The notes under the pieces are model-generated. The model searched no databases and was not told the DNA's origin. It was given only the letters and a program-made list of their open reading frames with translations. The translations under genes and the position numbers were made by a program. Of a stretch of DNA of 64,000 nt, positions 29,376 to 38,013 are shown piece after piece. Numbering within the stretch: the stretch's first letter is position 1; the number at the start of each line of letters is the position of its first letter. The stretch is from contig NZ_JAEMUD010000003.1 in assembly GCF_018342475.1 (NCBI RefSeq), positions 372,001 through 436,000 of the forward strand, written 5' to 3'. Source of the stretch: Parachlamydia sp. AcF125. GTDB taxonomy: Bacteria; Chlamydiota; Chlamydiia; Chlamydiales; Parachlamydiaceae.

Positions 29376-29861
29376 ATGAATCACACACAGCACGAAGATT
29401 TTATGAAACGCGCTATCGCCTTAAGCAGAAAAGCCTCTCTAGAAGAGAAGACAGGCGGTGTTTTCGGTGCGGTTATTGTCAAAGATGGGCAAATTATCGC
29501 AGAAGGCTATAATCAAGTGATTAAGCACAACGATCCTACCTGGCACGCAGAAATGCATGCGATCCGCGAGGCGTGCAAAAAATTAGGTTCTCCCCATTTA
29601 CAAGGATGCGTTTTATACACGAGCGCCGAATGCTGCCCTATGTGCTTAGCTGCCGCCTATTGGGCTCATCTTGATCACATTTACTATGCCTCGACTATCT
29701 ATGATGCTTTGCAATATGGAAACTTTGCGGATGTGGATTTTTTAAAAGAAATTAAGAAGGACCCCCCAGAGAGAAAAATAAAATTCACAGAAATTATGCG
29801 CTCAGAAGCTGTGGAAGTATGGAAAGAATTTTCAAAAATGCCTGATAAAGCGTTTTATTAA
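29376..29861 (+). CDS. guanine-deaminase-like nucleoside/base deaminase
   Basis: A 161-residue zinc deaminase. The catalytic HAEMHAIREA (His/Glu) is near residues 57-66 and the zinc-binding PMCLAA follows CC near 90-98. Overall layout resembles the small bacterial guanine deaminases: N-terminal FMKRAIALSRKAS, GGVFGAVIVKDGQIIAEGYN, LYTSAECCPMCLAA, and a C-terminus ending in an aromatic residue (DKAFY). Such enzymes turn guanine into xanthine, but cytosine or other bases are possible. Cytoplasmic. Its stop is one base before the ATG of the amine oxidase gene, so the two are one transcription unit with coupled translation. Confidence 0.85.
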   Translation: MNHTQHEDFMKRAIALSRKASLEEKTGGVFGAVIVKDGQIIAEGYNQVIKHNDPTWHAEMHAIREACKKLGSPHLQGCVLYTSAECCPMCLAAAYWAHLDHIYYASTIYDALQYGNFADVDFLKEIKKDPPERKIKFTEIMRSEAVEVWKEFSKMPDKAFY

Positions 29862-29862
29862 A

Positions 29863-31245
29863 ATGGATGTGATCGTGATTGGCGCTGGCTATGCTGGCTT
29901 AACTTGTGCTTACACACTCACTAAAAATAGTTACAACGTCCTTTTACTCGAAGCTTCCCCAAGACCAGGTGGAAGAGCATTCGATTATAAACTAAAGGAT
30001 TCTTCCTACCTCGAAATGGGAGGGCAATATATTTGCGAGGGGCAAAAAAGAATTCATCGGTTGCTAAAAGAATTCGGGATTAAAACTTACCAAACAAAAA
30101 CAAGCGGGCAGCATTTTTTCTCCTTCGAGACCCACAATCTTGCCTTCCATTCCTCCCTTGATCCCCTTTTTGAAACGCTGGATTCTTCTGGCTTTTTGAG
30201 AGAAGAGTTCACTTCTGCTATCCTTCAACTTGAAGAAATGATAAAGGGTTTTGGGCCCACCTCAGCCTGGGCCTGTGAAAATGCAATCGATTGGAATACC
30301 ATCCCCTTTCAAGATTGGATCGATCAAAGGTTACACTCATCACAAGCCAAGCAGCTGTTCCGATTTATGATCAACCAAGGTTTCTCTATTGAACCTGAAC
30401 AAATATCCTTGTTGCAAATCCTGTGGCTTTTTAAAACCAATCAGGGCTTGCCAACCTGGACATTAGGGGGCAACCAGGCTGATCGGATAGAAGGAGGATC
30501 TCAAATCCTAGCTTATCGCCTTTCAAAAGCCCTAGGAGAACGCATCCAATACAATCAAGCCGCCAAGGCTATTACCCAGAATAGGGAAGGAATTTGCGTT
30601 CACACACAGGACAGTCTATTTAAAGCGCGGGCTGCCGTCATCTGCATTCCCCCCAATCGCGTAAAAACTCTTTCTTTGCCCCCTACCCTTCCACAAAACC
30701 TTTCTCAGGCCTTTAATGCTTTTGAAAAGGGGCAAACATGGAAAATTCAAGCGATTTACAAGCAACCTTTTTGGAGAAAGCAGGGATGGTCAGGCAATGG
30801 AATCACTATCCAAGGGATTTCTGTTTTAACCAATGACAACACTCCTCTTAATAGTTCTTTGGGAGTTTTATCAGGAGTTTTGACCGCCAAAACAGCCCTT
30901 GAATGGGGAAACAAAAATAAAGTCGAAAGAAAAAAAATGATTTTGCAAGCTTGGTCAACCATTTTCGGAGAAGCGGCTTTGGATCCTGTGGAATATATGG
31001 AATATAACTGGACAAATGACCCCTTTATTTCCTGCGGCCAAAGCAGTCATACCTCCTCAAACAGTTGGCATATGGCTAAAGAAGCTTTTGGAACTTCTCG
31101 TTTACCAAAATGTAAGCGTATTTTATGGGCATCTTCCGAACTGGCTAAAGAGTGGAGTGGTTGTTTAGAAGGCGCAATCTGTGCGGGCGAGCAAGCTGCT
31201 CAAGAAGTTGAAGAAATGCTGAAACATTCGTGCGTCTTGGCATAG
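29863..31245 (+). CDS. flavin amine oxidase family protein
   Basis: A 460-residue FAD enzyme. The dinucleotide-binding motif VIVIGAGYAGLTCAYTL is at residues 3-19, followed by LLLEASPRPGGRAFDY (32-47) with the GGR signature, and GGQYI. A C-terminal FAD contact region appears around CLEGAICAGEQAA near residue 437. The family oxidises primary or polyamines, or related substrates such as desaturated carotenoids. It begins one base after the deaminase stop, suggesting a shared role in nitrogen-compound breakdown. A second member of the same superfamily is at 58530, but the two differ strongly. Substrate unknown. Confidence 0.85.
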   Translation: MDVIVIGAGYAGLTCAYTLTKNSYNVLLLEASPRPGGRAFDYKLKDSSYLEMGGQYICEGQKRIHRLLKEFGIKTYQTKTSGQHFFSFETHNLAFHSSLDPLFETLDSSGFLREEFTSAILQLEEMIKGFGPTSAWACENAIDWNTIPFQDWIDQRLHSSQAKQLFRFMINQGFSIEPEQISLLQILWLFKTNQGLPTWTLGGNQADRIEGGSQILAYRLSKALGERIQYNQAAKAITQNREGICVHTQDSLFKARAAVICIPPNRVKTLSLPPTLPQNLSQAFNAFEKGQTWKIQAIYKQPFWRKQGWSGNGITIQGISVLTNDNTPLNSSLGVLSGVLTAKTALEWGNKNKVERKKMILQAWSTIFGEAALDPVEYMEYNWTNDPFISCGQSSHTSSNSWHMAKEAFGTSRLPKCKRILWASSELAKEWSGCLEGAICAGEQAAQEVEEMLKHSCVLA

Positions 31246-31546
31246 GGCAAACTCTGTTATTTACTCTCTTTGCGGAGGGCTAATTTTCGTAATTTTTAAT
31301 TTCTTAGACTCCCCTTTGATGCGCCCCAAGAGTAAAAGATTTTACACAAATCGTGCAAACCACTTAGCTTATTCTCACGACGCTTTCAATTTTACTAATT
31401 TCGGGACCCCCTACTATTTTCAATCTTTTCGCTTTTGGAAAGAAGCCTATTAGAGCCATGATAGGAAAGCGACACATTAGATCTCTTTCGAAATCTCTGT
31501 TCTTTTAAAAAATCTTATAAATTTATCAGGAAGTCCCTCCCCATTC
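31246..31546. other. convergent intergenic gap
   Basis: About 300 bases between two convergent genes, the amine oxidase and the F-box/TPR-like protein. No open frame, tRNA-like structure or clear terminator was recognised. Confidence 0.4.
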
Positions 31547-33385
31547 TTAATCAGCTTCTGCGAATATTTGGGAAATCTTTCTCACAGCTGAATTTTTACT
31601 AACTTCATCAGGAATGGTATGGGCAATTTCTAGCGCCTTCTCTAAGTGGCCAGCTTTGGCGAACATTTCGGAAATGTAGGTGAGTGTAAAACATTTTTGT
31701 GAGAGAGCCTCGGAAGGGATGGCATTTCCAATTTCTAACGCCTTCTCTAAGTGACCAGCTTGTGCAAATAAAAGGGAAACATTTTCCAAAGTCGAACTTT
31801 TGCTACCTTTATTAGGAATTGTATGCGCAATTTCTAGCGCCTTCTCTAAGTGGCCAGCTTTGGCGAATAGAAGGGAAATATTTTCCAAAGCCAAACTTTG
31901 GCTATCTTCATGAGCAATGGTATACGCAATTTCTAGCGCCTGCTCTAATTGACCAGCTTGTGCAAACATATCGCAAATAGTTGTGAGAACTTCATTTTTA
32001 AAAAGTGTGTCAGGAATGATATTTTTAAAGTCCAATCCTTTTTCAACTTGTCTAGATTTGGCTAATTCCACGGAAAATTTATGGAAGGTTGTTTGTAATA
32101 GGGCGATATTCTTTTGATCTTCGGGTGAACAACCGCGAATCTCCCTACAGCCTATTTTCTTAAACTTTTTTGAAAGCTCCATTGCTTTATCCCAGTGGCC
32201 TTTTCTTACTAATGCCGCACATATCTTCAGAAAGATAAATTGACTGTCCTCATGTATTTTGTTAGCGACTTTAAAAGCTTGCTCACATTGATCGTGTTCT
32301 ATTAATTTTAAAGTTACCCCTTCTAAAAAATTCGGATTTTCATCCAATAATTCTGCAATCTCCGTAACCTTATCAAATAAACTCTCACTTATGAGTTTTT
32401 CTATGCTACCTGTTAGGTGATTCTGGCTGTTTATATCAGGGCTAAAAATATCCTCAAAAAGCCAAGGCAGTTCTAAGGCTTTGGTTTGCTCTTTTAAATT
32501 TTCTAAAAACAATTTATTCCACCCCTGCCCCCAGGATCCTTTCATAGCAATCAAAAATTTAATTTTTTCGCAATAAATCAAACTTTTCAGTTTAATAAGT
32601 GTGGAAGACGCTGAAAAATTAAGGCTATTTTGTAGGCTGTCTAAATAGGCTAATGCTTTCTGATCAAAAACGCTGTTAAGAAATACCCAGGTCCTATATT
32701 TTTGCCAAAGACAGTTTTCGTTAACCGTTTTTTTTTGAATTTTATAGTAATCAATTATGAATTGAATAAAATTCTTGAAGAGTAAGGCCTCTTTCTTTTT
32801 AGCAATCTCTAATATAGTTTTATGCCATCTCCAATTTACTTCTGAGAAGCTTTTATAATTTTCACTTCCAAGGTTACTCAATATAAGTTCAAATATTTCC
32901 TGAGGGAGATCCTCCATCTCAAGAAACTTACTTATCGATTTAGTTTTTTCTATGACTTCACCCTGAACAGTGGGAAGAGGACTACCTTGATCGGTAACGC
33001 TAACTTGAATAGCCTTCTCTTGCTTGTCTACAGCTTCTTTAGAAGGAAGTTCAGGAATCGATTGGGGCGTGTTTAAAGTATTCAACGATTTTATTTTTTG
33101 AATGATAGCAATAAAAGCATTCTCTTTTTCCTCGGCGTATTTTTGACCTTTACTCTCAACGCTTTTTATTATGGTAGCTAAAATTTTTATATCCTTATTG
33201 GTTAAAAAGCGTTGGTTTTTTTTAGCTAGTCCGTAAACGGCTTTAGCTACTTTTAAGGGGTTTGCCGGATGATTGCTACTAGTTAGTTCAGTCGTCAAAT
33301 AAAGATCATCCGCTCTGCTAATTGCTTTAATTCCCTCTAAATAATTACGAAATTCATCGCGATGATTGGCAATAAAAATTGACAT
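31547..33385 (-). CDS. F-box protein with TPR/PPR-like repeats
   Basis: A 612-residue protein. Residues 1-150 are unclassified. An F-box lies at about 157-195: LEMEDLPQEIFELILSNL and SFSEVNWRWHKTI. A helical middle region follows, and from about residue 470 an array of helix-turn-helix repeats of about 35 residues appears, of the form ..a.iF.kAGhLEKALEIAhtIP.e. Four or so of these are close to identical. The protein stops in the middle of a repeat (IFAEAD), where GHLEKA would be expected, so the array may be truncated. The F-box suggests recruitment to host Skp1-containing ubiquitin ligases, with the repeats binding the target. This is inferred; there is no signal peptide. It converges with the amine oxidase gene. 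Confidence 0.82.
   Translation of the reverse strand: MSIFIANHRDEFRNYLEGIKAISRADDLYLTTELTSSNHPANPLKVAKAVYGLAKKNQRFLTNKDIKILATIIKSVESKGQKYAEEKENAFIAIIQKIKSLNTLNTPQSIPELPSKEAVDKQEKAIQVSVTDQGSPLPTVQGEVIEKTKSISKFLEMEDLPQEIFELILSNLGSENYKSFSEVNWRWHKTILEIAKKKEALLFKNFIQFIIDYYKIQKKTVNENCLWQKYRTWVFLNSVFDQKALAYLDSLQNSLNFSASSTLIKLKSLIYCEKIKFLIAMKGSWGQGWNKLFLENLKEQTKALELPWLFEDIFSPDINSQNHLTGSIEKLISESLFDKVTEIAELLDENPNFLEGVTLKLIEHDQCEQAFKVANKIHEDSQFIFLKICAALVRKGHWDKAMELSKKFKKIGCREIRGCSPEDQKNIALLQTTFHKFSVELAKSRQVEKGLDFKNIIPDTLFKNEVLTTICDMFAQAGQLEQALEIAYTIAHEDSQSLALENISLLFAKAGHLEKALEIAHTIPNKGSKSSTLENVSLLFAQAGHLEKALEIGNAIPSEALSQKCFTLTYISEMFAKAGHLEKALEIAHTIPDEVSKNSAVRKISQIFAEAD
31590..31990 (-). repeat. tandem near-identical ~105-bp coding repeats
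   Basis: Four copies of a unit containing the core CAATTTCTAGCGCC or close variants recur at about 31624, 31728, 31834 and 31927, roughly 105 bases apart. They encode the 35-residue helical repeats of the F-box protein. The high DNA identity suggests recent expansion or gene conversion. Confidence 0.7.
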
Positions 33386-33827
33386 ACAAAACCTTTTTTA
33401 TTGAAACTTTAATAACTAATTATTTTAATTAAATTTTTAATTATTATCAATAAAAAAATCTTCACAAGTTTTTGTTTTATACGTTGGAATTAAGCTTAGA
33501 AATGTGGTGGGTGACTTCAGCCATGAGGCGAAGACGTTGTTTTTTTTAGAAGAATAAAAAAAGAGTGATTTAAGAAACTACCAATAGAGACATTAGAGTT
33601 TCTAGAATCCAATAAAAGAGGGCAACCTGCCCAAAAATTTGCTTTTCTTAATTTAAGTTAAACAGGCCCGCTGATTTTAATAGTCAAATGACAGTTCAAG
33701 CAACCTCTTTTGTCATTTGACTATCACAAGGAATAAAAAAGCGGAGATTCTCCCAATTTTAGGGGCATGTAGTGCCTTAGAAACCCTTTCTTCTTGAAAT
33801 TGTAGCTTTGGAGCCTCGCTAAAAAGC
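33386..33827. other. intergenic with strong hairpin
   Basis: Contains no open frame of note. The first 100 bases are very AT-rich and should hold the promoter of the F-box/TPR-like gene. The region carries the long perfect inverted repeat listed at 33680-33724. Confidence 0.45.
33680..33724 (-). terminator. 14-bp perfect inverted repeat downstream of the aro operon
   Basis: ATAGTCAAATGACA (33680-33693), a 17-base loop, then TGTCATTTGACTAT (33711-33724): a perfect 14-pair stem about 100 bases past the aroDE stop. No adjacent T run is present. It could end the aro transcript, stabilise it, or be a binding palindrome. Confidence 0.45.
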
Positions 33828-35303
33828 TTACTCATTCTGCCATAAGCAATTGATCACGCTTTTTTCCAAAATTTCTCTGCATGTATGAAGATTGATCTGG
33901 GGAAACCAGTGCCTAAATTGCCCTAACGCCTGTTGGATAAACATCTGATAGCCAAAAATAACCTGACATCCCTTGTCCAAAGCCACTTTTAAAAAAAGGG
34001 ATTTTTTAGGCCTTGTTTTGATATCCATGATCACAGCTTGCGGAAGGATATCTTGGGGGCGTATAGGCATTTCAATGGGTGAACAATTAATTAAAATATC
34101 GTACCCTTCTGTTGTGCAAGCCTCTATTTCATTCAAAGCCTTAGCTTCACAACCAAACGTATGCGCTATCTGATGGGCTTTTTCAAAGGAGCGATTGAGG
34201 ATGGTCACCTGCGCATTTTTCTGAACCGCTTCATAAATAATTGCCTTTGCGGCTCCCCCTGCCCCAATGACGACAATGCGCTTCCCTTCCACCTTCTTTT
34301 TGGCTTCAATGGCCTCTAAAGCCCCTATGCCATCGGTGTTAAATCCAAAAATGTGGTTATCTTGAAAACTTAATGTATTAACTGCCCCCACCTTTTGAGC
34401 TTTTGCATCCAAGCGAGTAACAAAAGGAACGATACGCTCTTTCAAAGGCATAGTAACGCTCAGCCCTCGAATGGACAGCTTTTTGGCTAATTCTAGAAAT
34501 AGGGGCAATTCTTCTAATTTTACAGCTATTTTTACGTATACAGCATTTAGGCCGAGCTCTCTTATGAAAGCATTATGGGTCTCATCACTTATGCTTAAAT
34601 CCACAGGGTCCCCTATCAATCCATAGACTTCAGTGCTGGAAGTAAGCTTGGGGTAGTGGTAACGCTCCGCAAGCTCTTTTGCCGATAATTGCCCCCACAG
34701 ATTCTTCGCATCTTCCTCTACAGAAGCAAAGGTCACAGGATGGTTGAAGATAGGTCCTAAGATTCGGCTAATTTGCCCCTGCGCGCCCATGCTAATGGCA
34801 ATTAGCTTTGAATCTTGATTTTTGGACCATACTAACAAACGCATTGCATCTAAAACGGTATTAGCCCACACAGCTATTTTATAAAAATAGGCGGAAATAT
34901 TCTGCATCTCCTGATATAAATCGTCCAAATTTTCTGGCGTTCCTTGAAGATTGTGGTAGGAAAGAATCAATTTAATTTCTGGGTGTGAGCAAGAGATAGC
35001 TTGAATGACTTTTTCTGGTATATGGCTTTCTACATCCAAATAAGAGGGTTTTAAAACTGCTAGCTGGTGAAGATAAGCAATTTGAATCTCTTGAGATTGG
35101 CCAAATTCTCCTCCCTGAGATAGGCTTCTTAAGGTAAAAATTAAGGGAATTGAAAAAGTGGATTGTAGTTCTCGCAGGGCAATCTCATCTATGCTTTCAA
35201 AGCAATCCAAGCGTAATTCAATCGCATCTGCATACGGCAAAATCCGCTCGATTTGCTGATAGGCCTCTAAATAGGTAGGTCCTTTAATTACCGCACAGAG
35301 CAT
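33828..35303 (-). CDS. aroDE: bifunctional 3-dehydroquinate dehydratase / shikimate dehydrogenase
   Basis: A 491-residue two-domain enzyme. Residues 1 to about 205 are a type I dehydroquinase: the catalytic His lies in LSYHNLQGTPENL and the Schiff-base Lys in FYKIAVWANT. From about 228 is shikimate dehydrogenase: YGLIGDPVDLSISDETHN, GLSVTMPLKE, GFNTDGIGALE, the NADP-binding VIGAGGAAKAIIYE, and FGYQMFIQQALGQF near the end. It converts dehydroquinate to dehydroshikimate and then to shikimate. The fusion is usual in Chlamydiae and plants. The ATG at 35303 overlaps the 3' end of aroB by 20 bases. Last gene of the operon. Confidence 0.96.
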   Translation of the reverse strand: MLCAVIKGPTYLEAYQQIERILPYADAIELRLDCFESIDEIALRELQSTFSIPLIFTLRSLSQGGEFGQSQEIQIAYLHQLAVLKPSYLDVESHIPEKVIQAISCSHPEIKLILSYHNLQGTPENLDDLYQEMQNISAYFYKIAVWANTVLDAMRLLVWSKNQDSKLIAISMGAQGQISRILGPIFNHPVTFASVEEDAKNLWGQLSAKELAERYHYPKLTSSTEVYGLIGDPVDLSISDETHNAFIRELGLNAVYVKIAVKLEELPLFLELAKKLSIRGLSVTMPLKERIVPFVTRLDAKAQKVGAVNTLSFQDNHIFGFNTDGIGALEAIEAKKKVEGKRIVVIGAGGAAKAIIYEAVQKNAQVTILNRSFEKAHQIAHTFGCEAKALNEIEACTTEGYDILINCSPIEMPIRPQDILPQAVIMDIKTRPKKSLFLKVALDKGCQVIFGYQMFIQQALGQFRHWFPQINLHTCREILEKSVINCLWQNE

Positions 35304-36402
35304 GATCCATCCATTCTACAGCTTGTTTAATCAATTCATCTTCAATGGGCACACAATAATTGGAGTGAGGGATAAAAGGATCCCCAATCTCTTGCAACAT
35401 GACAAAGCGAGGCTTGCCATGACAGGATTTTTTATCTAAAATCATGGCTTGAAATAAAGCCTCATAGGAAATTCGCCTAGGTAACCGCAAAGGAAGAGCA
35501 TATTTCCTTAAAATGTCCCTTATTTGGTCAAAAGAATGCTGACTTAAACACCCTTTTATCAAGGCTAAGTAACTTTCTACGAGTATTCCTATAGCTACAG
35601 CTTCCCCATGAGAAAGTTCATAATGCGTTAAATGTTCTAAGGCATGCCCAATTGTATGCCCAAAATTCAACAAATGCCTTTTTCCTCTTTCTTTCTCGTC
35701 TTGCTCAACCATTTCTTTTTTGATGCGGCAGCTTTCATAGATAGCCTTCTGAAGGATCGCAGACTCTAAAGCTAATAATCGATCTGAATGTAAGGCTAGG
35801 TAGCTGAAATAGGAGGCATCTGCGATTAACCCATGTTTAATCATCTCTACCGCCCCATTTTTAATCTCTTCTCTAGATAAGCTGCCAAGAGTTGACACAT
35901 CCATGATGACAAGCTGGGGCTGGTAAATACAGCCAACCAGATTTTTCCCTCGAGGGGTATTGACACCTGTCTTGCCCCCAATGCTGGCGTCTACCATTCC
36001 TAAAAGAGTAGTGGGGAGCATGACAAGAGGAATTCCGCGACAATAGGTGGCGGCTATAAAGCCGGCTAAGTCTGTCACTACGCCCCCTCCTACGGCAAGA
36101 AGGCACGTGTCGCGGCCCAATCCCTTTTCAAAAAGCTGATTTTCTAAATTTTCTTTGGTTGCTCGCGTTTTATAAGCTTCCCCACTTGGAAAGGTGAATA
36201 AGGAAGCCTCTAATCCCTCCTTTAAAAGCATCTCTTTTATTTTTTCCCCATATAATGGGCCGGTAATCGTATCGGCAATAAGGGCGAATTTATGACCAAA
36301 TGGCTTTAAAAACTTAGATAGGTCATTTAAAATATGTCTGCCAATTTTAATCTCATAATGGATCTGGGAAGCAGGAATGGAACAGGTTAGCTGATAGGTC
36401 AT
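35284..36402 (-). CDS. aroB: 3-dehydroquinate synthase
   Basis: From ATG at 36402 this encodes 372 residues. That start forms an ATGA overlap with the stop of aroC (36399-36401), so it is preferred over an upstream GTG at 36414. Motifs include GGGVVTDLAGFIAATY with the NAD-binding glycines, GKTGVNTPRGKNLVG, the metal-site region around EMIKHGLIAD, and NFGHTIGHALEHL with two zinc-binding histidines. It cyclises DAHP to 3-dehydroquinate in the cytoplasm. Its length is normal. Its position between aroC and aroDE is the same as in Chlamydia. Confidence 0.96.
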   Translation of the reverse strand: MTYQLTCSIPASQIHYEIKIGRHILNDLSKFLKPFGHKFALIADTITGPLYGEKIKEMLLKEGLEASLFTFPSGEAYKTRATKENLENQLFEKGLGRDTCLLAVGGGVVTDLAGFIAATYCRGIPLVMLPTTLLGMVDASIGGKTGVNTPRGKNLVGCIYQPQLVIMDVSTLGSLSREEIKNGAVEMIKHGLIADASYFSYLALHSDRLLALESAILQKAIYESCRIKKEMVEQDEKERGKRHLLNFGHTIGHALEHLTHYELSHGEAVAIGILVESYLALIKGCLSQHSFDQIRDILRKYALPLRLPRRISYEALFQAMILDKKSCHGKPRFVMLQEIGDPFIPHSNYCVPIEDELIKQAVEWMDHALCGN

Positions 36403-37490
36403 AATTTGGCGCACCTATTCAAAAGCATAGCATCCGCTAGCACAAGCGCTAGCATGGCTTCTACCACAGGAACCGCCCGAATCGCCACACAGGGATCGTG
36501 CCTCGAACCTTCTGGCAATTGAAAACTCGCTTCTTTCCCTTCAGTTGTTAAGGTATTTTGCCTTTGCATAATACTTGAAGCCGGTTTGAAAGCCACCCTC
36601 CCTACAAGTGGCATTCCGTTTGAAATTCCTCCTAATGCTCCTCCTGCGTAATTAGTGTCTGTTCGAATGCTTCCTTTGTCATTTTTAAAACGATCGTTAT
36701 GCACAGATCCACGCATCGACACAGATTCGAATCCAGACCCTATTTCAAACCCTTTTGTAGCAGGGAGGCTCATCATCGCATAGGCTAGATTTGCTTCCAA
36801 TTTTTGATAAATTGGATCGCCTAAACCCACCGGGACATTCCAAGCGACAAACTCCACGATCCCTCCAATGGAATCTTTTTGTTGCATGGCTTCTTCAATT
36901 AAATGCTCCATTTCAGGCGCAAGAAGGGGATCGGGGCAAAAAAGTGAATTTTTTTCAATTTTCACCCGCATCTCCTCGATTTGATCCCATTCAGGCTTTG
37001 CTTGTAAATGGCCGATTTGCTTAATGTAAGCCAGGGTTTGAATGCCTTGTGTTCGCAAAAGTTTTTTGGCGATGGTACCTGCCGCTACGCGGCATGCCGT
37101 TTCTCTGGCGGAAGCTCGCCCACCCCCTCGATAATCAAAAATCCCGTATTTTTCTAAGTAGGTGTAATTTGCATGGCCTGGTCTCAGTAAATCCTTGATA
37201 GGTTCATATTTGCTAGAATCAGCATCGCGATTTGGAATCAGAATACTAATAGGGGCTCCGGTAGTCTTTCCTTCAAATACTCCTGAAAGAATTTGAGCCT
37301 TATCCTCTTCACTCCGAGGGGAAGTGTAAAGGCGGCGTCCTGGAGCTCGAAGGGCTAAAGCGTGATGAATCTCTTCTTCTTCAATTTCTAAACCAGCTGG
37401 GCACCCATCAATCACCACCCCAATCGCTTTGCCGTGAGATTCTCCCCAAGTTGTCATCTTAAATAGGTTGCCAAACGAGTTACTTGCCAT
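36399..37490 (-). CDS. aroC: chorismate synthase
   Basis: From ATG at 37490 this encodes 363 residues. The family begins MxxNSFGxxF..TTxGESHG, and MASNSFGNLFKMTTWGESHG fits exactly at this start. A GAGGAG ribosome site sits about seven bases upstream, so the in-frame ATG at 37505 is less likely. Other marks are RPGHANYTYLEKYG, GGGRASARETACRVAAG and a C-terminal SRHDPCVAIRAVPVVEAM. It converts EPSP to chorismate with reduced FMN, the last step of the shared aromatic pathway. The gene overlaps aroK at its start and aroB at its end. Confidence 0.96.
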   Translation of the reverse strand: MASNSFGNLFKMTTWGESHGKAIGVVIDGCPAGLEIEEEEIHHALALRAPGRRLYTSPRSEEDKAQILSGVFEGKTTGAPISILIPNRDADSSKYEPIKDLLRPGHANYTYLEKYGIFDYRGGGRASARETACRVAAGTIAKKLLRTQGIQTLAYIKQIGHLQAKPEWDQIEEMRVKIEKNSLFCPDPLLAPEMEHLIEEAMQQKDSIGGIVEFVAWNVPVGLGDPIYQKLEANLAYAMMSLPATKGFEIGSGFESVSMRGSVHNDRFKNDKGSIRTDTNYAGGALGGISNGMPLVGRVAFKPASSIMQRQNTLTTEGKEASFQLPEGSRHDPCVAIRAVPVVEAMLALVLADAMLLNRCAKL

Positions 37491-38013
37491 ATTGGAACTC
37501 CTCATGATTTAAAATGGCAGCTGTCATTTCTTCCTTGTTTAGATTGTGCGCTTCGATTATCACATGGGCAGCGGCTTCATAAAGCGGCAGCCGCTTTTCT
37601 GAGAGCTTATAGAAAGCTTTTTCAGGCTCGTGTTGGCCTAAAAACGGAGGAATCTCTGCACAGCTTATTCGATTCCAAATTTCCTTAAGAGGCACCTTGA
37701 GATAGATTAAGGTCCCTAAATTTTTCAACATTTCGCTATTTTCTCTTAAATGGAATACCCCCCCTCCTGTAGCAATCACGCTTCGGCGCCGATTTTGCAA
37801 GGCTAACACTTGCTGCTTTTCAAGCTCTCTAAAATAGAGTTCCCCTTTGGTAAGATAAATTTGTCGGCAGGAAAGCACATTTCCAAATTCTTTTTTATAC
37901 GCCGATTCGATCATTTCATCGGTGTCAAGAAAAGTCCACTTCAATTGTGCTGCCAATATTTTTCCAATAGTTGTTTTGCCACATTTAGGCAATCCACACA
38001 AAATCAAATTCAT
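37480..38013 (-). CDS. aroK: shikimate kinase
   Basis: A 177-residue P-loop kinase. The Walker A motif GLPKCGKTTIGK is at residues 7-18, the substrate-binding Asp region FLDTDEMIE follows near 29-37, and ATGGGVFHLREN near 82-93 holds the GGG loop that binds shikimate. It phosphorylates shikimate with ATP. Some chlamydial annotations call it aroL; the sequence does not separate the two names. Its ATG overlaps the aroA stop as ATGA (38010-38013), and its 3' end overlaps aroC. The region between Walker A and the GGG loop is slightly longer than usual. Confidence 0.93.
   Translation of the reverse strand: MNLILCGLPKCGKTTIGKILAAQLKWTFLDTDEMIESAYKKEFGNVLSCRQIYLTKGELYFRELEKQQVLALQNRRRSVIATGGGVFHLRENSEMLKNLGTLIYLKVPLKEIWNRISCAEIPPFLGQHEPEKAFYKLSEKRLPLYEAAAHVIIEAHNLNKEEMTAAILNHEEFQYGK

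Noticed and set aside
23569-33385. CRISPR-like regular repeats
   Set aside because: The 105-111-base periodicities are coding repeats (Sel1, TPR-like), with no short palindromic repeats or unique spacers.
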